From NCBI GenBank assembly GCA_002279765.1, contig NCCR01000064.1, positions 1-23,078 on the forward strand: a stretch of DNA of 23,078 bases. The letters are read 5' to 3'. Source of the stretch: Verrucomicrobia bacterium 12-59-8 (GTDB taxonomy: Bacteria; Verrucomicrobiota; Verrucomicrobiae; Verrucomicrobiales; Verrucomicrobiaceae). Below are positions 1 to 7,810 of this stretch, in pieces; the first letter of the stretch is position 1; the number at the start of each line of letters is the position of its first letter. A program made the translations under genes and the position numbers. The notes under the pieces are model-generated. The model had not been told where the DNA came from and searched no databases. It saw only the letters and a program-made list of their open reading frames with translations.

Positions 1-1
1 C

Positions 2-577
2 GGTCTGCTCGTGCCGACCATCGGCGGTCCGAGTGTGAAGCCTTATCAACCCGCCAAATACTGGGAGAACCTGAACTTTCCCACACGTGAATGGCAGAAC
101 GACAGTGGCGAAGGCCTGCATCGGCGTGGCCTCTACACCTGGTGGCAGCGCAGCTTCACACACCCATCCATGCTCGCCTTCGACGCGCCAAGCCGCGAGG
201 AATGCGTGGCCGAACGCAACCGCTCCAACATTCCACAACAGGCTCTCGTGCTGCTGAATGACCCGACTTATGTCGAAGCCGCCCGCGTCTTTGCCGCCCG
301 CATCCTGACCGAATGCCAGGGCGATGCCAGCCAACGCATCACCTGGGCCGTCCAGCAGGCCCTGCAACGCAAACCAAGCGCGGATGAACTCAAGACACTC
401 ACTGCGCTGTTCGCCCAACAGCTCGCCGATTATCAAAAAGAGCCCGTCGCAGCAGCCGAACTGCTCAAAACTGGTGCCGCGCCTGCCGCGCCCAATTTGA
501 GCTCAAGCGAACTCGCCGCGTGGACGCATGTGGCGCGTGTGCTCCTGAACCTGCACGAAACCATCACGCGGAGCTGA
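2..577 (+). CDS. DUF1553 (PSD1) domain protein, C-terminal part only
   Basis: This is the C-terminal ~190 residues of a DUF1553 protein, an exported family abundant in Planctomycetota and Verrucomicrobiota whose enzymatic role is not firmly established. The reading frame is open back to the window edge, so the gene starts outside it; the GTG at 11 is not a real start. Family signs are a GGPSV stretch followed by YWE, a RGLYTWWQR motif, and the block around NIPQQALVLLNDPTYVEAAR. Full-length members often carry an N-terminal cytochrome-like domain and DUF1549, which cannot be seen here. The stop codon lies 3 bases before the next gene, a DUF1501 protein, which is the usual partner of DUF1553 genes, so the two are almost certainly cotranscribed. 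Family assignment is firm; biochemical function is unknown. Confidence 0.9.
   Translation, partial: GLLVPTIGGPSVKPYQPAKYWENLNFPTREWQNDSGEGLHRRGLYTWWQRSFTHPSMLAFDAPSREECVAERNRSNIPQQALVLLNDPTYVEAARVFAARILTECQGDASQRITWAVQQALQRKPSADELKTLTALFAQQLADYQKEPVAAAELLKTGAAPAAPNLSSSELAAWTHVARVLLNLHETITRS
570..573 (+). promoter_or_regulatory. Shine-Dalgarno (GGAG) for the first DUF1501 gene
   Basis: GGAG sits 7 bases before the ATG at 581, inside the last codons of the DUF1553 gene. It supports the chosen start and translation of both genes from one message. Confidence 0.55.
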
Positions 578-580
578 GCC

Positions 581-1999
581 ATGCATTCAACCTTCGCTCA
601 AACCCGCCGCGCCTTTCTCGATCGCACCACGCAAGGTCTCGGCAGCGTGGCTCTGGCATCACTGTTGCAGCCCAATCTGCTGCATGCCGAGTCTCGCGGT
701 GTTCTCGGTGCATTGCCGCTTCCGCAGAAAGCCAAGCGTGTGATTTGGTTGACGATGGCAGGTGGGCCTTCGCAGCTGGAGTTGTTCGATCACAAACCGA
801 AGCTGGTGGAGATGGATGGCAAACCGATGCCGGAGTCGTTTACCAAGGGACAGCAGCTCGCGCAGCTTCAAGGGCAGAAGCTGGTGTGCAAAGGGCCGAT
901 GTTCCGCTTCCAAAAATATGGTGAGTGCCAGATGGAGCTGTCGGAACTGCTGCCTCATATCGGTTCAGTCGCAGATGACATCTGCCTCGTGCGCTCGATG
1001 ACGACGGATGCGATCAATCACGACCCGGCTCATATGTTCATGAACACCGGCTCACAGATCGCCGGCCGCCCCAGCATGGGCTCGTGGGTGACCTACGGTC
1101 TCGGCAGCGAGGCGGATGATCTGCCGGGCTTCGTCGTGATGATGTCCACCGGCAAAGGCCGCAATCCCCAGCCCATCGCCGCACGGCAGTGGAACAGTGG
1201 CTTTTTGCCTTCCAAATATCAAGGCGTGCAACTGCGCTCGCTCGGCGATCCCGTGCTCTACCTTACCAGTCCGAACGGCGTCACGCGTGAGCGACAGGGC
1301 CGCGATTTCGGTGCCATCAATGCTCTGAACAAACAGCACGCCGCACTCTGCGATGACCCCGAAATCGCTACCCGCATCGCCCAGTATGAAATGGCATTCC
1401 AAATGCAGGCCAGCGTGCCGGAGCTGATGGACATCCGTGGAGAAGGTGCCAAAACACTTGAACTTTATGGCTGCCAGCCCGGCGACGGTACCTTTGCGTC
1501 GAACTGCCTTCTCGCCCGCCGCCTTGCCGAGCGCGGCACCCGCTTCATCCAGCTCTACCACCGTGACTGGGACCACCACAGCCTGCTGAAGGAGGAACTG
1601 CCGCTGCGTGCCAAAGAAGTGGACCAGGCCTGCGCAGCATTGATCAAGGATCTCAAGCAGCGCGGCATGTTTGATGATACTCTCATCGTTTTCAGCGGCG
1701 AATTCGGACGCACGCCAATGGCGCAGGGCAACAAAGGCCCCATCGGCCGCGATCACCACAATAAGGCCATGTCCATGTGGCTCGCGGGTGCGGGCATCCA
1801 GCGCGGTGTCACCTTCGGCAGCACCGACGACCTCGGCTACGCGGCGCAGGAAAACATCACCACCGTCCACGATCTCCACGCCACGATGCTCCACCAGCTT
1901 GGCATCCAGCATGATGCCTTCTCCTTCAAGTTCCAGGGCCTCGACGCGAAACTCTCCGGCGTCGAAGGTGCCAAAGTCATTCAAAAAATTCTCGCATGA
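581..1999 (+). CDS. DUF1501 domain protein, Tat-exported (copy 1)
   Basis: This 472-residue protein belongs to DUF1501, which is related to the alkaline phosphatase/sulfatase superfamily. The N-terminus carries a twin-arginine motif (RRAFLD, Arg9-Arg10) followed by a hydrophobic stretch, so export by the Tat pathway as a folded protein is likely. Visible family motifs are WLTMAGGPSQLE near residue 60, INHDPAHMFMNTGSQ near 145, GEFGRTP near 373 and GRDHHNKAM near 389-397. The last two resemble the metal-binding end of the phosphatase superfamily. Substrate is unknown. It follows the DUF1553 gene by 3 bases and overlaps the PmoA-like gene by 4 bases (ATGA), so the three form one unit. A close paralogue lies at 5595-7001. 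Family is certain; hydrolase activity is inference. Confidence 0.93.
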   Translation: MHSTFAQTRRAFLDRTTQGLGSVALASLLQPNLLHAESRGVLGALPLPQKAKRVIWLTMAGGPSQLELFDHKPKLVEMDGKPMPESFTKGQQLAQLQGQKLVCKGPMFRFQKYGECQMELSELLPHIGSVADDICLVRSMTTDAINHDPAHMFMNTGSQIAGRPSMGSWVTYGLGSEADDLPGFVVMMSTGKGRNPQPIAARQWNSGFLPSKYQGVQLRSLGDPVLYLTSPNGVTRERQGRDFGAINALNKQHAALCDDPEIATRIAQYEMAFQMQASVPELMDIRGEGAKTLELYGCQPGDGTFASNCLLARRLAERGTRFIQLYHRDWDHHSLLKEELPLRAKEVDQACAALIKDLKQRGMFDDTLIVFSGEFGRTPMAQGNKGPIGRDHHNKAMSMWLAGAGIQRGVTFGSTDDLGYAAQENITTVHDLHATMLHQLGIQHDAFSFKFQGLDAKLSGVEGAKVIQKILA

Positions 2000-2934
2000 A
2001 ACCCACGTCCCTCATCCTTCTCGCTCTAGCACTCAACGCCGACGCCTTCGACATCACTGTCGCGGAAAAAGATCACGTCGATGTCTCGACCGGCGGCAAA
2101 GTCGTCGCCCGACTCATGATGGCGAATGACCTCAGCACGCCCGAGCGTCATCACGAGACCTATAAGCCCTACCTGCACGTCTTTGACGCTAGCGGAGCCA
2201 CCCGCCTCACCAAGGGTCCGGGCTTCAACTTCACCCATCATCGCGGCATCTTCCTCGGCTTCAGCAAGATCAGCTACGGAGGTAAATCCTATGACCGCTG
2301 GCATATGAAAGGCGGCGATCAAGTCGTAACCAAAGTGGAACCCGGCGACTCCAGCTTCACGGCATTCATCAACTGGCAGGGCGACACGACAGAGCCATTT
2401 CTCACCGAGGAACGCCAGCTCACCTTCACCACGCCTGCGAAGCCGTTCTATCTCGGCATCGATATGACCAGCGCCATCAAGCCCGTGAATGGCGAGGCCG
2501 AAATGAGTGGCGACCCTGAACACGCCGGTGCGCAGTTCCGCCCCTCCGAGCTGGTGGATACCCAAACGACCACCTACATCTTCCCCGGTGAGAACGTTGA
2601 CGCTCACAAGATCAAAGACCTGCCGTGGGCAGCCGAGGTCTTCAGCGTGGAAGGCAAGACCTTCACCGTCGTGATTCTTAATCATCCCGGCAACCCGAAA
2701 GACACTGCCACCTCCGCCTATCGCGATTACGGCCGCTTTGGCATGTTCCCGAAAGGCAAGGCAACCGCCGAAGCCCCATTCAAGCTGCATTACCAATGGC
2801 TCGTCGCCGAGGGTGATGTGCGCGATGCCGCCGTCTTTCAGCAGGCGTGGAATGCCTTTGCAGGAAAAAACGACTCCGTGCCGCCGCTGACCATCAAAGG
2901 CTCTGAGCAGCCGAAACCTAAAAAAGACAAATGA
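1996..2934 (+). CDS. PmoA-like (DUF6807) exported protein
   Basis: This 312-residue protein has a short Sec-type signal peptide (residues 1 to about 17, ending near NADA). The body resembles the DUF6807 'PmoA' family common in PVC bacteria, with the characteristic FTHHRGIFLGF motif near residues 76-86 and RQLTFTTPAKPFY later. The family name comes from an old similarity label and does not mean methane monooxygenase; there is no membrane-enzyme architecture here. The family is usually found beside sugar- or polysaccharide-use genes, and the fold is probably beta-rich. The ATG start overlaps the upstream DUF1501 stop as ATGA, indicating translational coupling. A Lys-rich tail (PKPKKDK) ends the protein. 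Role unknown; family moderately sure. Confidence 0.85.
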   Translation: MKPTSLILLALALNADAFDITVAEKDHVDVSTGGKVVARLMMANDLSTPERHHETYKPYLHVFDASGATRLTKGPGFNFTHHRGIFLGFSKISYGGKSYDRWHMKGGDQVVTKVEPGDSSFTAFINWQGDTTEPFLTEERQLTFTTPAKPFYLGIDMTSAIKPVNGEAEMSGDPEHAGAQFRPSELVDTQTTTYIFPGENVDAHKIKDLPWAAEVFSVEGKTFTVVILNHPGNPKDTATSAYRDYGRFGMFPKGKATAEAPFKLHYQWLVAEGDVRDAAVFQQAWNAFAGKNDSVPPLTIKGSEQPKPKKDK

Positions 2935-3045
2935 TGCGTTAACAGCGACACCAGAAATACCAAGATTGGTCATTGAGCGATTAGGAATTCGTCCAGAATT
3001 CTGGCTTGGTGAGGCCGCCCCTCAAAACCAAAAAAACTCCCCTCC
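2935..3045. repeat. Intergenic spacer with small palindromes
   Basis: This 111-base gap separates the two exported-protein cassettes. It holds an ACCAA-ga-TTGGT dyad (2959-2970), a perfect 12-base palindrome CCAGAATTCTGG (2993-3004), and a TGAGG-ccgcc-CCTCA hairpin just after it, followed by an A-rich run on the plus strand. The second cassette may have its own promoter here, but I see no convincing -35/-10 pair. The A run after the hairpin means it is not a plus-strand terminator of the usual type. Confidence 0.4.
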
Positions 3046-5592
3046 ATGCCTCCCCCCAGGTTCCCCTCCCTCGTCCTGCGCTCGTCGCTGTTCATACTGG
3101 CGTCGTCCTTCCTGCCCTCTGCCCAGGCTGTTCATCAAAAAAACGCCGGGCCGGAGAAGGTCGAACTGAAGTTCAAACTGCCGCCGCCAGCACCATTGTC
3201 TCCCGAGGAGGCGATGAAGACCTTCAAGGTCGAAAAGGGTTTCCACATCGAACTCGTCGCGAGCGAGCCGATGATCGAGTCGCCGGTGGCGATGAGCTTC
3301 GATGAGCAGGGGCGGCTTTACGTCGTGGAAATGCGCGGCTACATGCATGACCTTGAGGGAGGTGGCGAAAAAGAGCCCACGGGCCGCGTCTCACTACTCG
3401 AAGACACGGATGGCGATGGCCGCATGGACAAGGCGACACCGTTTCTCGACAACCTCATCATGCCACGCGCCGTGCTGGCGGTGAATGGCGGGGCTTTGAT
3501 CGCCGTGCCGCCGAATTTGTATTTCTGCAAAGATACCGACGGTGGCGGCAAGGCGGACGTGAAAGATGTCGTTGCAACCGACTTCGGCACGCAAGGCGGA
3601 CAGCCGGAACACATGGCTAACACGCCGATCTGGGCCATGGACAATGCCATCTGGAGCGCAGGCTACTCCACCCGCTTCAAACTGCGAGGCGGCTTTTGGC
3701 AGAAGGACACCGGCCTTGGCCGCGGCCAGTGGGGCCTGTGCCAGGACGACTTCGGCAGGCTCTACTTCAACTACAACTCCGACATGCTGCGTGCTGATCT
3801 GCTGCCCACTGAGGCCTTTACCCGCAATCCGCTTCTCCGCAACGCCACGAGCATCAATGCCAAGCTAGCGGCGGATCAAACGCTCTATCCTTCACACCCC
3901 ACCCCTGGCGTGAATCGTGGTTACGATCCGAAATCTCTCCGCGCCGATGGCACGCTGTCAAAGCCGACCGGCACTTGCGGCGCGCTGATCTATCGTGGTG
4001 ATGCTTTCCCTGCCACCTTCCGAGGAAATGCCTTTGTGCCCGAGCCATGCGCGAATCTGGTGAAGCGTTTCACGATGAGCGAGGCAGACGGCATCGTGAA
4101 GGCCACGAACACGGCCAAGACCACCGAATTTCTCACCTCCACCGACGAACGCTTCCGCCCCGTGCAGGCGGCGAACGGCCCCGATGGCGCGCTTTACCTC
4201 GTGGACATGTATCGCGGCGTCATCCAGCACCAGAGCTTTCTCACGCACTACCTCATTGCGAACATCTTGGATCGGAAGCTAGAGACGCCGTTCAATCAGG
4301 GACGAATCTGGCGCATTGTTCCCGATACGAAGGAGCGCCCGCAGCCGGTGAAAGTGAGCAAGGACGTGAACCTCCTCACGCATGCCAACGGCTGGGTGCG
4401 TGACACCGCACAACGTCTCCTCGTCGAATCTGGCGATGCCGCCACGGTGCCCGCGCTAAAGGAAATGCTTTCCAATGAGTCGGCGCTCGCACGGCTGCAC
4501 GCTTTGTGGACGCTCGACGGCCTCGCTGCCGTCACGCCGGATCTGTTGCGCTCTGCCTTGGCTGACAAAGATGCTCAAGTGCGTGCTGCAGCCGTGCGCA
4601 TTTCCGCACGTGACTTGGCTCCGGATTTGATGGCCCTGACTGCGGAAAAGGACGCGCTCGTTCTTGCGAACCTCGCCATCAAGCTAACCTCATTCAATCT
4701 ACCGGATGCCGATGCAGCCGTGGCCAAACTGCTCGCAAGCAATGGCAAGAACACCTTGGTTCGTGAAGGCGCTTTGACAGGCATGCGCGGTAGAGAGGCG
4801 ACCTTTGCCAAACTCATGGCCGGGCAGCTCGCCAAGGAGAATGGCGCACAGATCATGCCGGTCATGGAAGCGCTAGGCTCGCTCCTAGCTCAGGCAGGCA
4901 AAGCCGGACCGTTTGAGGAAATGCTCGAACTCGCCGCCGCGCAGCCTCAGGGTGGAGCGATGCAGATCGCTGCCATCAAGGGCCTCGCCAGCTATGGCGG
5001 TGACGCCAAATCCAAAACGCCCGCGAAGCTGCTCTGGCTCGACGTCGAACCTGTATCCTTGAAAACACTCAAGTCAGCGATGAGCGACAAGTCCGGAGCC
5101 AAGCTGTTTGCGAGTGTCGCGGCACGTCTCGCATGGCCTGGCAAACCGGGCGCGCCACCGCCACCCAAAATCGTGCCGCTGAACGAAGCGCAGACAGCCT
5201 TGTTCGATAAAGGCAAAACCATCTATGCCACCCTTTGCGCCGCCTGCCATCAGCCGCATGGCTTCGGCCTCGATGGGCTCGCACCACCGTTGGTGGACAG
5301 CGAATGGGTGCTCGGCAAGCCGGAGATTCTCACGCGCATCGTCCTCAACGGGCTCGCTGGACCGGTGAAAGTCGGCGGGCGAAGTTTCAACCTCGCCATG
5401 CCGCCGCTGCCACAGCTCACCGACGAGGACATCGCCGGCGTTCTGACCTACATTCGCCGTGAATGGGAGCACACCGGATCTCCAGTCGAAACCAAGGCCG
5501 TCTCGGCGGTGCGAGAGCAAAGCAAAGGCCGCATGGCGATGTGGTCGGAAGAAGAATTGAAAAATCTCGGCAAGAAGACGAGTTCCAAATAA
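3046..5592 (+). CDS. PVC-type dehydrogenase / HEAT / cytochrome c protein
   Basis: This is a large exported protein of 848 residues with the layout known from PVC bacteria. Residues 1 to about 27 form a Sec signal peptide ending at AQA. Residues ~45-440 form a beta-propeller 'putative membrane-bound dehydrogenase' domain, with LYVVEMRGYM, DTDGDGRMD and GALYLVDMYRGVIQHQ. Residues ~450-690 are a HEAT-like alpha-helical repeat region. The C-terminus is a class I cytochrome c domain with CAACH at residues 731-735 (covalent heme) and a likely axial methionine in NLAMPPLPQ. The protein is probably a periplasmic sugar or alcohol dehydrogenase passing electrons to its own heme, but the substrate is unknown. 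The next gene starts 2 bases after its stop. Architecture is clear; reaction is inference from the family. Confidence 0.92.
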   Translation: MPPPRFPSLVLRSSLFILASSFLPSAQAVHQKNAGPEKVELKFKLPPPAPLSPEEAMKTFKVEKGFHIELVASEPMIESPVAMSFDEQGRLYVVEMRGYMHDLEGGGEKEPTGRVSLLEDTDGDGRMDKATPFLDNLIMPRAVLAVNGGALIAVPPNLYFCKDTDGGGKADVKDVVATDFGTQGGQPEHMANTPIWAMDNAIWSAGYSTRFKLRGGFWQKDTGLGRGQWGLCQDDFGRLYFNYNSDMLRADLLPTEAFTRNPLLRNATSINAKLAADQTLYPSHPTPGVNRGYDPKSLRADGTLSKPTGTCGALIYRGDAFPATFRGNAFVPEPCANLVKRFTMSEADGIVKATNTAKTTEFLTSTDERFRPVQAANGPDGALYLVDMYRGVIQHQSFLTHYLIANILDRKLETPFNQGRIWRIVPDTKERPQPVKVSKDVNLLTHANGWVRDTAQRLLVESGDAATVPALKEMLSNESALARLHALWTLDGLAAVTPDLLRSALADKDAQVRAAAVRISARDLAPDLMALTAEKDALVLANLAIKLTSFNLPDADAAVAKLLASNGKNTLVREGALTGMRGREATFAKLMAGQLAKENGAQIMPVMEALGSLLAQAGKAGPFEEMLELAAAQPQGGAMQIAAIKGLASYGGDAKSKTPAKLLWLDVEPVSLKTLKSAMSDKSGAKLFASVAARLAWPGKPGAPPPPKIVPLNEAQTALFDKGKTIYATLCAACHQPHGFGLDGLAPPLVDSEWVLGKPEILTRIVLNGLAGPVKVGGRSFNLAMPPLPQLTDEDIAGVLTYIRREWEHTGSPVETKAVSAVREQSKGRMAMWSEEELKNLGKKTSSK

Positions 5593-5594
5593 CC

Positions 5595-7001
5595 ATGAAC
5601 ACACCATTACCGCTCCATCGCCGCGCTTTTCTCGGCAAAACCTCCCAGGGACTTGGAGCGGTGGCGCTTGCCTCGCTGATGCAACCGGCGCATGCCGCAC
5701 CCGTGCGAGGTGTGCTGGGAACTCTGCCCCTGCCGCAGAAGGCGAAGCGCGTGATCTGGCTCACCATGGCGGGCGGACCATCGCACCTTGAGACGTTTGA
5801 TCCCAAACCAAAACTTGCCGAAATGGACGGGAAGCCGATGCCCGAGTCGTTCACCAAAGGGCAGCAGCTCGCGCAGCTTCAAGGCAAGCCCTTGAACTGC
5901 TTTGGGCCGCAGCATCCCTTCGCCAAATTTGGGAAGAACCAGACCGAGATCTGCTCGCTCTTTCCCCAGATCGGCAGCGTGATCGACGACATCTGCCTCA
6001 TCCGCTCCATGACCACGGACGCGATCAATCATGATCCAGCGCACATGTTCATGAACACGGGCTCGCAGATCGCGGGGCGCCCCAGCATGGGATCGTGGAT
6101 CACCTATGGTCTCGGTACCGAGGCATCGGATCTGCCGGGCTTCGTTGTTCTGACCTCGCTGGGCAAAGGCGGGCAGAACCAGCCCATCGCCGCACGGCAG
6201 TGGAGCAGCGGCTTTTTGCCATCCAAGTATCAAGGTGTGCAACTGCGCGCCCAGGGCGATCCCGTGCTGTATCTCACCAACCCGGGCGGCGTCACGCGTG
6301 ATCAGCAAGGTCGCGACGTGGCGGCAATCAACGCGATCAACAAGCAGCACGACGCTCTCGTGGACGATCCTGAAATCGCCACACGCATCGCACAATACGA
6401 AATGGCCTTCCAAATGCAGGCCAGTGTGCCCAATTTGATGGATGTGAGCAAGGAAGGCGCGAAGACGCTGGAGCTGTATGGCTGCCAGCCTGGCGATGGC
6501 TCCTTCGCCTCCAACTGCCTGCTCGCACGCCGCCTCGCGGAGCGTGGCACGCGCTTCATCCAGCTATACCACAAAGACTGGGACCACCATGGCGGTGTGA
6601 AGGAAGGCATTGCGCTCAAGGCGCAGGAAATCGACCGCGCGTGCATGGCGCTCATCACCGATCTCAAGCAACGCGGCATGCTCGAAGAAACCCTCATCGT
6701 CTGGGCGGGAGAATTTGGGCGCACCCCGATGTCACAAGGCGGCAGCGGCCGCGACCATCACAACAAGGCCATGTCCATATGGCTGGCAGGCGCAGGCATC
6801 CAGGGCGGCATCGTGCATGGAGCCACCGACGATCTTGGCTATGCCGCCATCGAAAAAGTCACCACCGTCCACGATCTGCATGCCACCATGCTGCATCAGC
6901 TCGGCATTAAGCATGATGCGTTCAGCTTCAAGTTCCAGGGGCTGGATGCACGCCTGAGCGGCGTGGAGGGTGCAAAGGTGATCAAAGATATCCTCGCGTG
7001 A
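5595..7001 (+). CDS. DUF1501 domain protein, Tat-exported (copy 2)
   Basis: This 468-residue protein is a close paralogue of the protein at 581-1999 and collinear with it over its whole length. The frame is open further upstream to 5463, but that part overlaps the cytochrome gene. The ATG at 5595, 2 bases after the upstream stop, puts a twin-arginine motif (RRAFLGK, Arg9-Arg10) at the right place and aligns with the start of copy 1. Motifs are WLTMAGGPSHLE, INHDPAHMFMNTGSQ, GEFGRTPM near residue 372 and GRDHHNKAM. Some stretches are identical at DNA level between the copies, for example 23 bases at 851-873 and 5862-5884. Likely a Tat-exported phosphatase/sulfatase-like protein of unknown substrate, cotranscribed with the cytochrome gene and the esterase that follows 1 base later. 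Confidence 0.93.
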   Translation: MNTPLPLHRRAFLGKTSQGLGAVALASLMQPAHAAPVRGVLGTLPLPQKAKRVIWLTMAGGPSHLETFDPKPKLAEMDGKPMPESFTKGQQLAQLQGKPLNCFGPQHPFAKFGKNQTEICSLFPQIGSVIDDICLIRSMTTDAINHDPAHMFMNTGSQIAGRPSMGSWITYGLGTEASDLPGFVVLTSLGKGGQNQPIAARQWSSGFLPSKYQGVQLRAQGDPVLYLTNPGGVTRDQQGRDVAAINAINKQHDALVDDPEIATRIAQYEMAFQMQASVPNLMDVSKEGAKTLELYGCQPGDGSFASNCLLARRLAERGTRFIQLYHKDWDHHGGVKEGIALKAQEIDRACMALITDLKQRGMLEETLIVWAGEFGRTPMSQGGSGRDHHNKAMSIWLAGAGIQGGIVHGATDDLGYAAIEKVTTVHDLHATMLHQLGIKHDAFSFKFQGLDARLSGVEGAKVIKDILA

Positions 7002-7002
7002 A

Positions 7003-7788
7003 ATGAGCTTCCGAACCTTTGAATCAGCTCACATCGGCAACGGCATTCATCACGTCACCGTGAAGTCAGCGGCACTGCGTCGTCGTGCGGACATCAGCTT
7101 CTATGTGCCGCCGGAGGCCGAGGTGGAGAAATTGCCGCTCGTCATTCTGCTGCACGGCGTTTATGGCAGCCACTGGGCATGGTTGTACAAAGGTGGAGCG
7201 CATCAGGTGCTTGATCGGCTGATCAAAGAAGAAAATCTGCCGCCGTTGATGCTGGCGATGCCTTCAGACGGCCTGTGGGGCGATGGCTCGGGTTATGTGC
7301 GGCATCGCGATGCCGATTACGCGAGTTGGATCGTGGATGAGGTGCCGGAAGCTGCGGCGGAGATTGATGCACGCTGCAAGGATTCGCCTCGTTTCATCAG
7401 CGGCTTGTCGATGGGCGGCTATGGCGCGCTACGGCTTGGCCTGCTGCATCCGCAGAAATTTAGCGGCATCAGCGCGCATAGCAGCATCACAGATGCGACG
7501 CAGATGCAGGGCTTTGTGGAAGAATCGGAAGCGGAGTTTGATTTGACCGATGCGGACCCGCTCGCGGTCATTGACTGCGCTAAACTGAATTCACGGCTGC
7601 CACATCTACGATTCGACTGCGGCACGGATGACATGTTGATCGAGCACAACCGCACGCTGCACCGTGATCTGGAGGCGGCGGGTGTTCCACATGTGTATGA
7701 GGAGTTTTCAGGTGGTCACACCTGGGAGTACTGGCATGCTCATCTTGCGGATACGCTGCGATTTTTCAAGAAGTGCCTCGCCGTTTAG
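7003..7788 (+). CDS. Alpha/beta-hydrolase, esterase D-like family
   Basis: This 261-residue serine hydrolase resembles the esterase family that includes EstA, FrmB and tributyrin-type esterases. The oxyanion-side motif VILLHGVYGS is at residues 47-56, the nucleophile elbow GLSMGG places Ser136, the acid is Asp209 or Asp210 in DCGTDDML, and His239 in SGGHTWEYW completes the triad. No signal peptide is visible, so it is probably cytoplasmic, unlike its exported neighbours. It begins 1 base after the second DUF1501 gene and ends that operon; the next gene converges on it. It may remove acyl groups from imported sugars, which is inference from context only. Family sure; substrate unknown. Confidence 0.9.
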   Translation: MSFRTFESAHIGNGIHHVTVKSAALRRRADISFYVPPEAEVEKLPLVILLHGVYGSHWAWLYKGGAHQVLDRLIKEENLPPLMLAMPSDGLWGDGSGYVRHRDADYASWIVDEVPEAAAEIDARCKDSPRFISGLSMGGYGALRLGLLHPQKFSGISAHSSITDATQMQGFVEESEAEFDLTDADPLAVIDCAKLNSRLPHLRFDCGTDDMLIEHNRTLHRDLEAAGVPHVYEEFSGGHTWEYWHAHLADTLRFFKKCLAV

Positions 7789-7810
7789 CGGTCACTTTTT
7801 AACCGACCGC
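7788..7810. terminator. Possible bidirectional hairpin between convergent genes
   Basis: GCGGTC (7788-7793) pairs with GACCGC (7805-7810) around an 11-base loop. It lies between the esterase stop and the stop of the convergent membrane-protein gene and overlaps both gene ends slightly. The T run lies inside the loop, so it is not a classical intrinsic terminator. Confidence 0.25.

Noticed and set aside
1052..1984. Long minus-strand open frame (310 codons) opposite the first DUF1501 gene
   Set aside because: It is a codon-bias shadow: the plus strand encodes a well-conserved family, a similar antisense frame appears opposite the paralogue, and no protein family is recognisable.
2026..2973. 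Minus-strand open frame (315 codons) opposite the PmoA-like gene
   Set aside because: It shadows a clear plus-strand family member; composition is what GC-rich antisense frames give.
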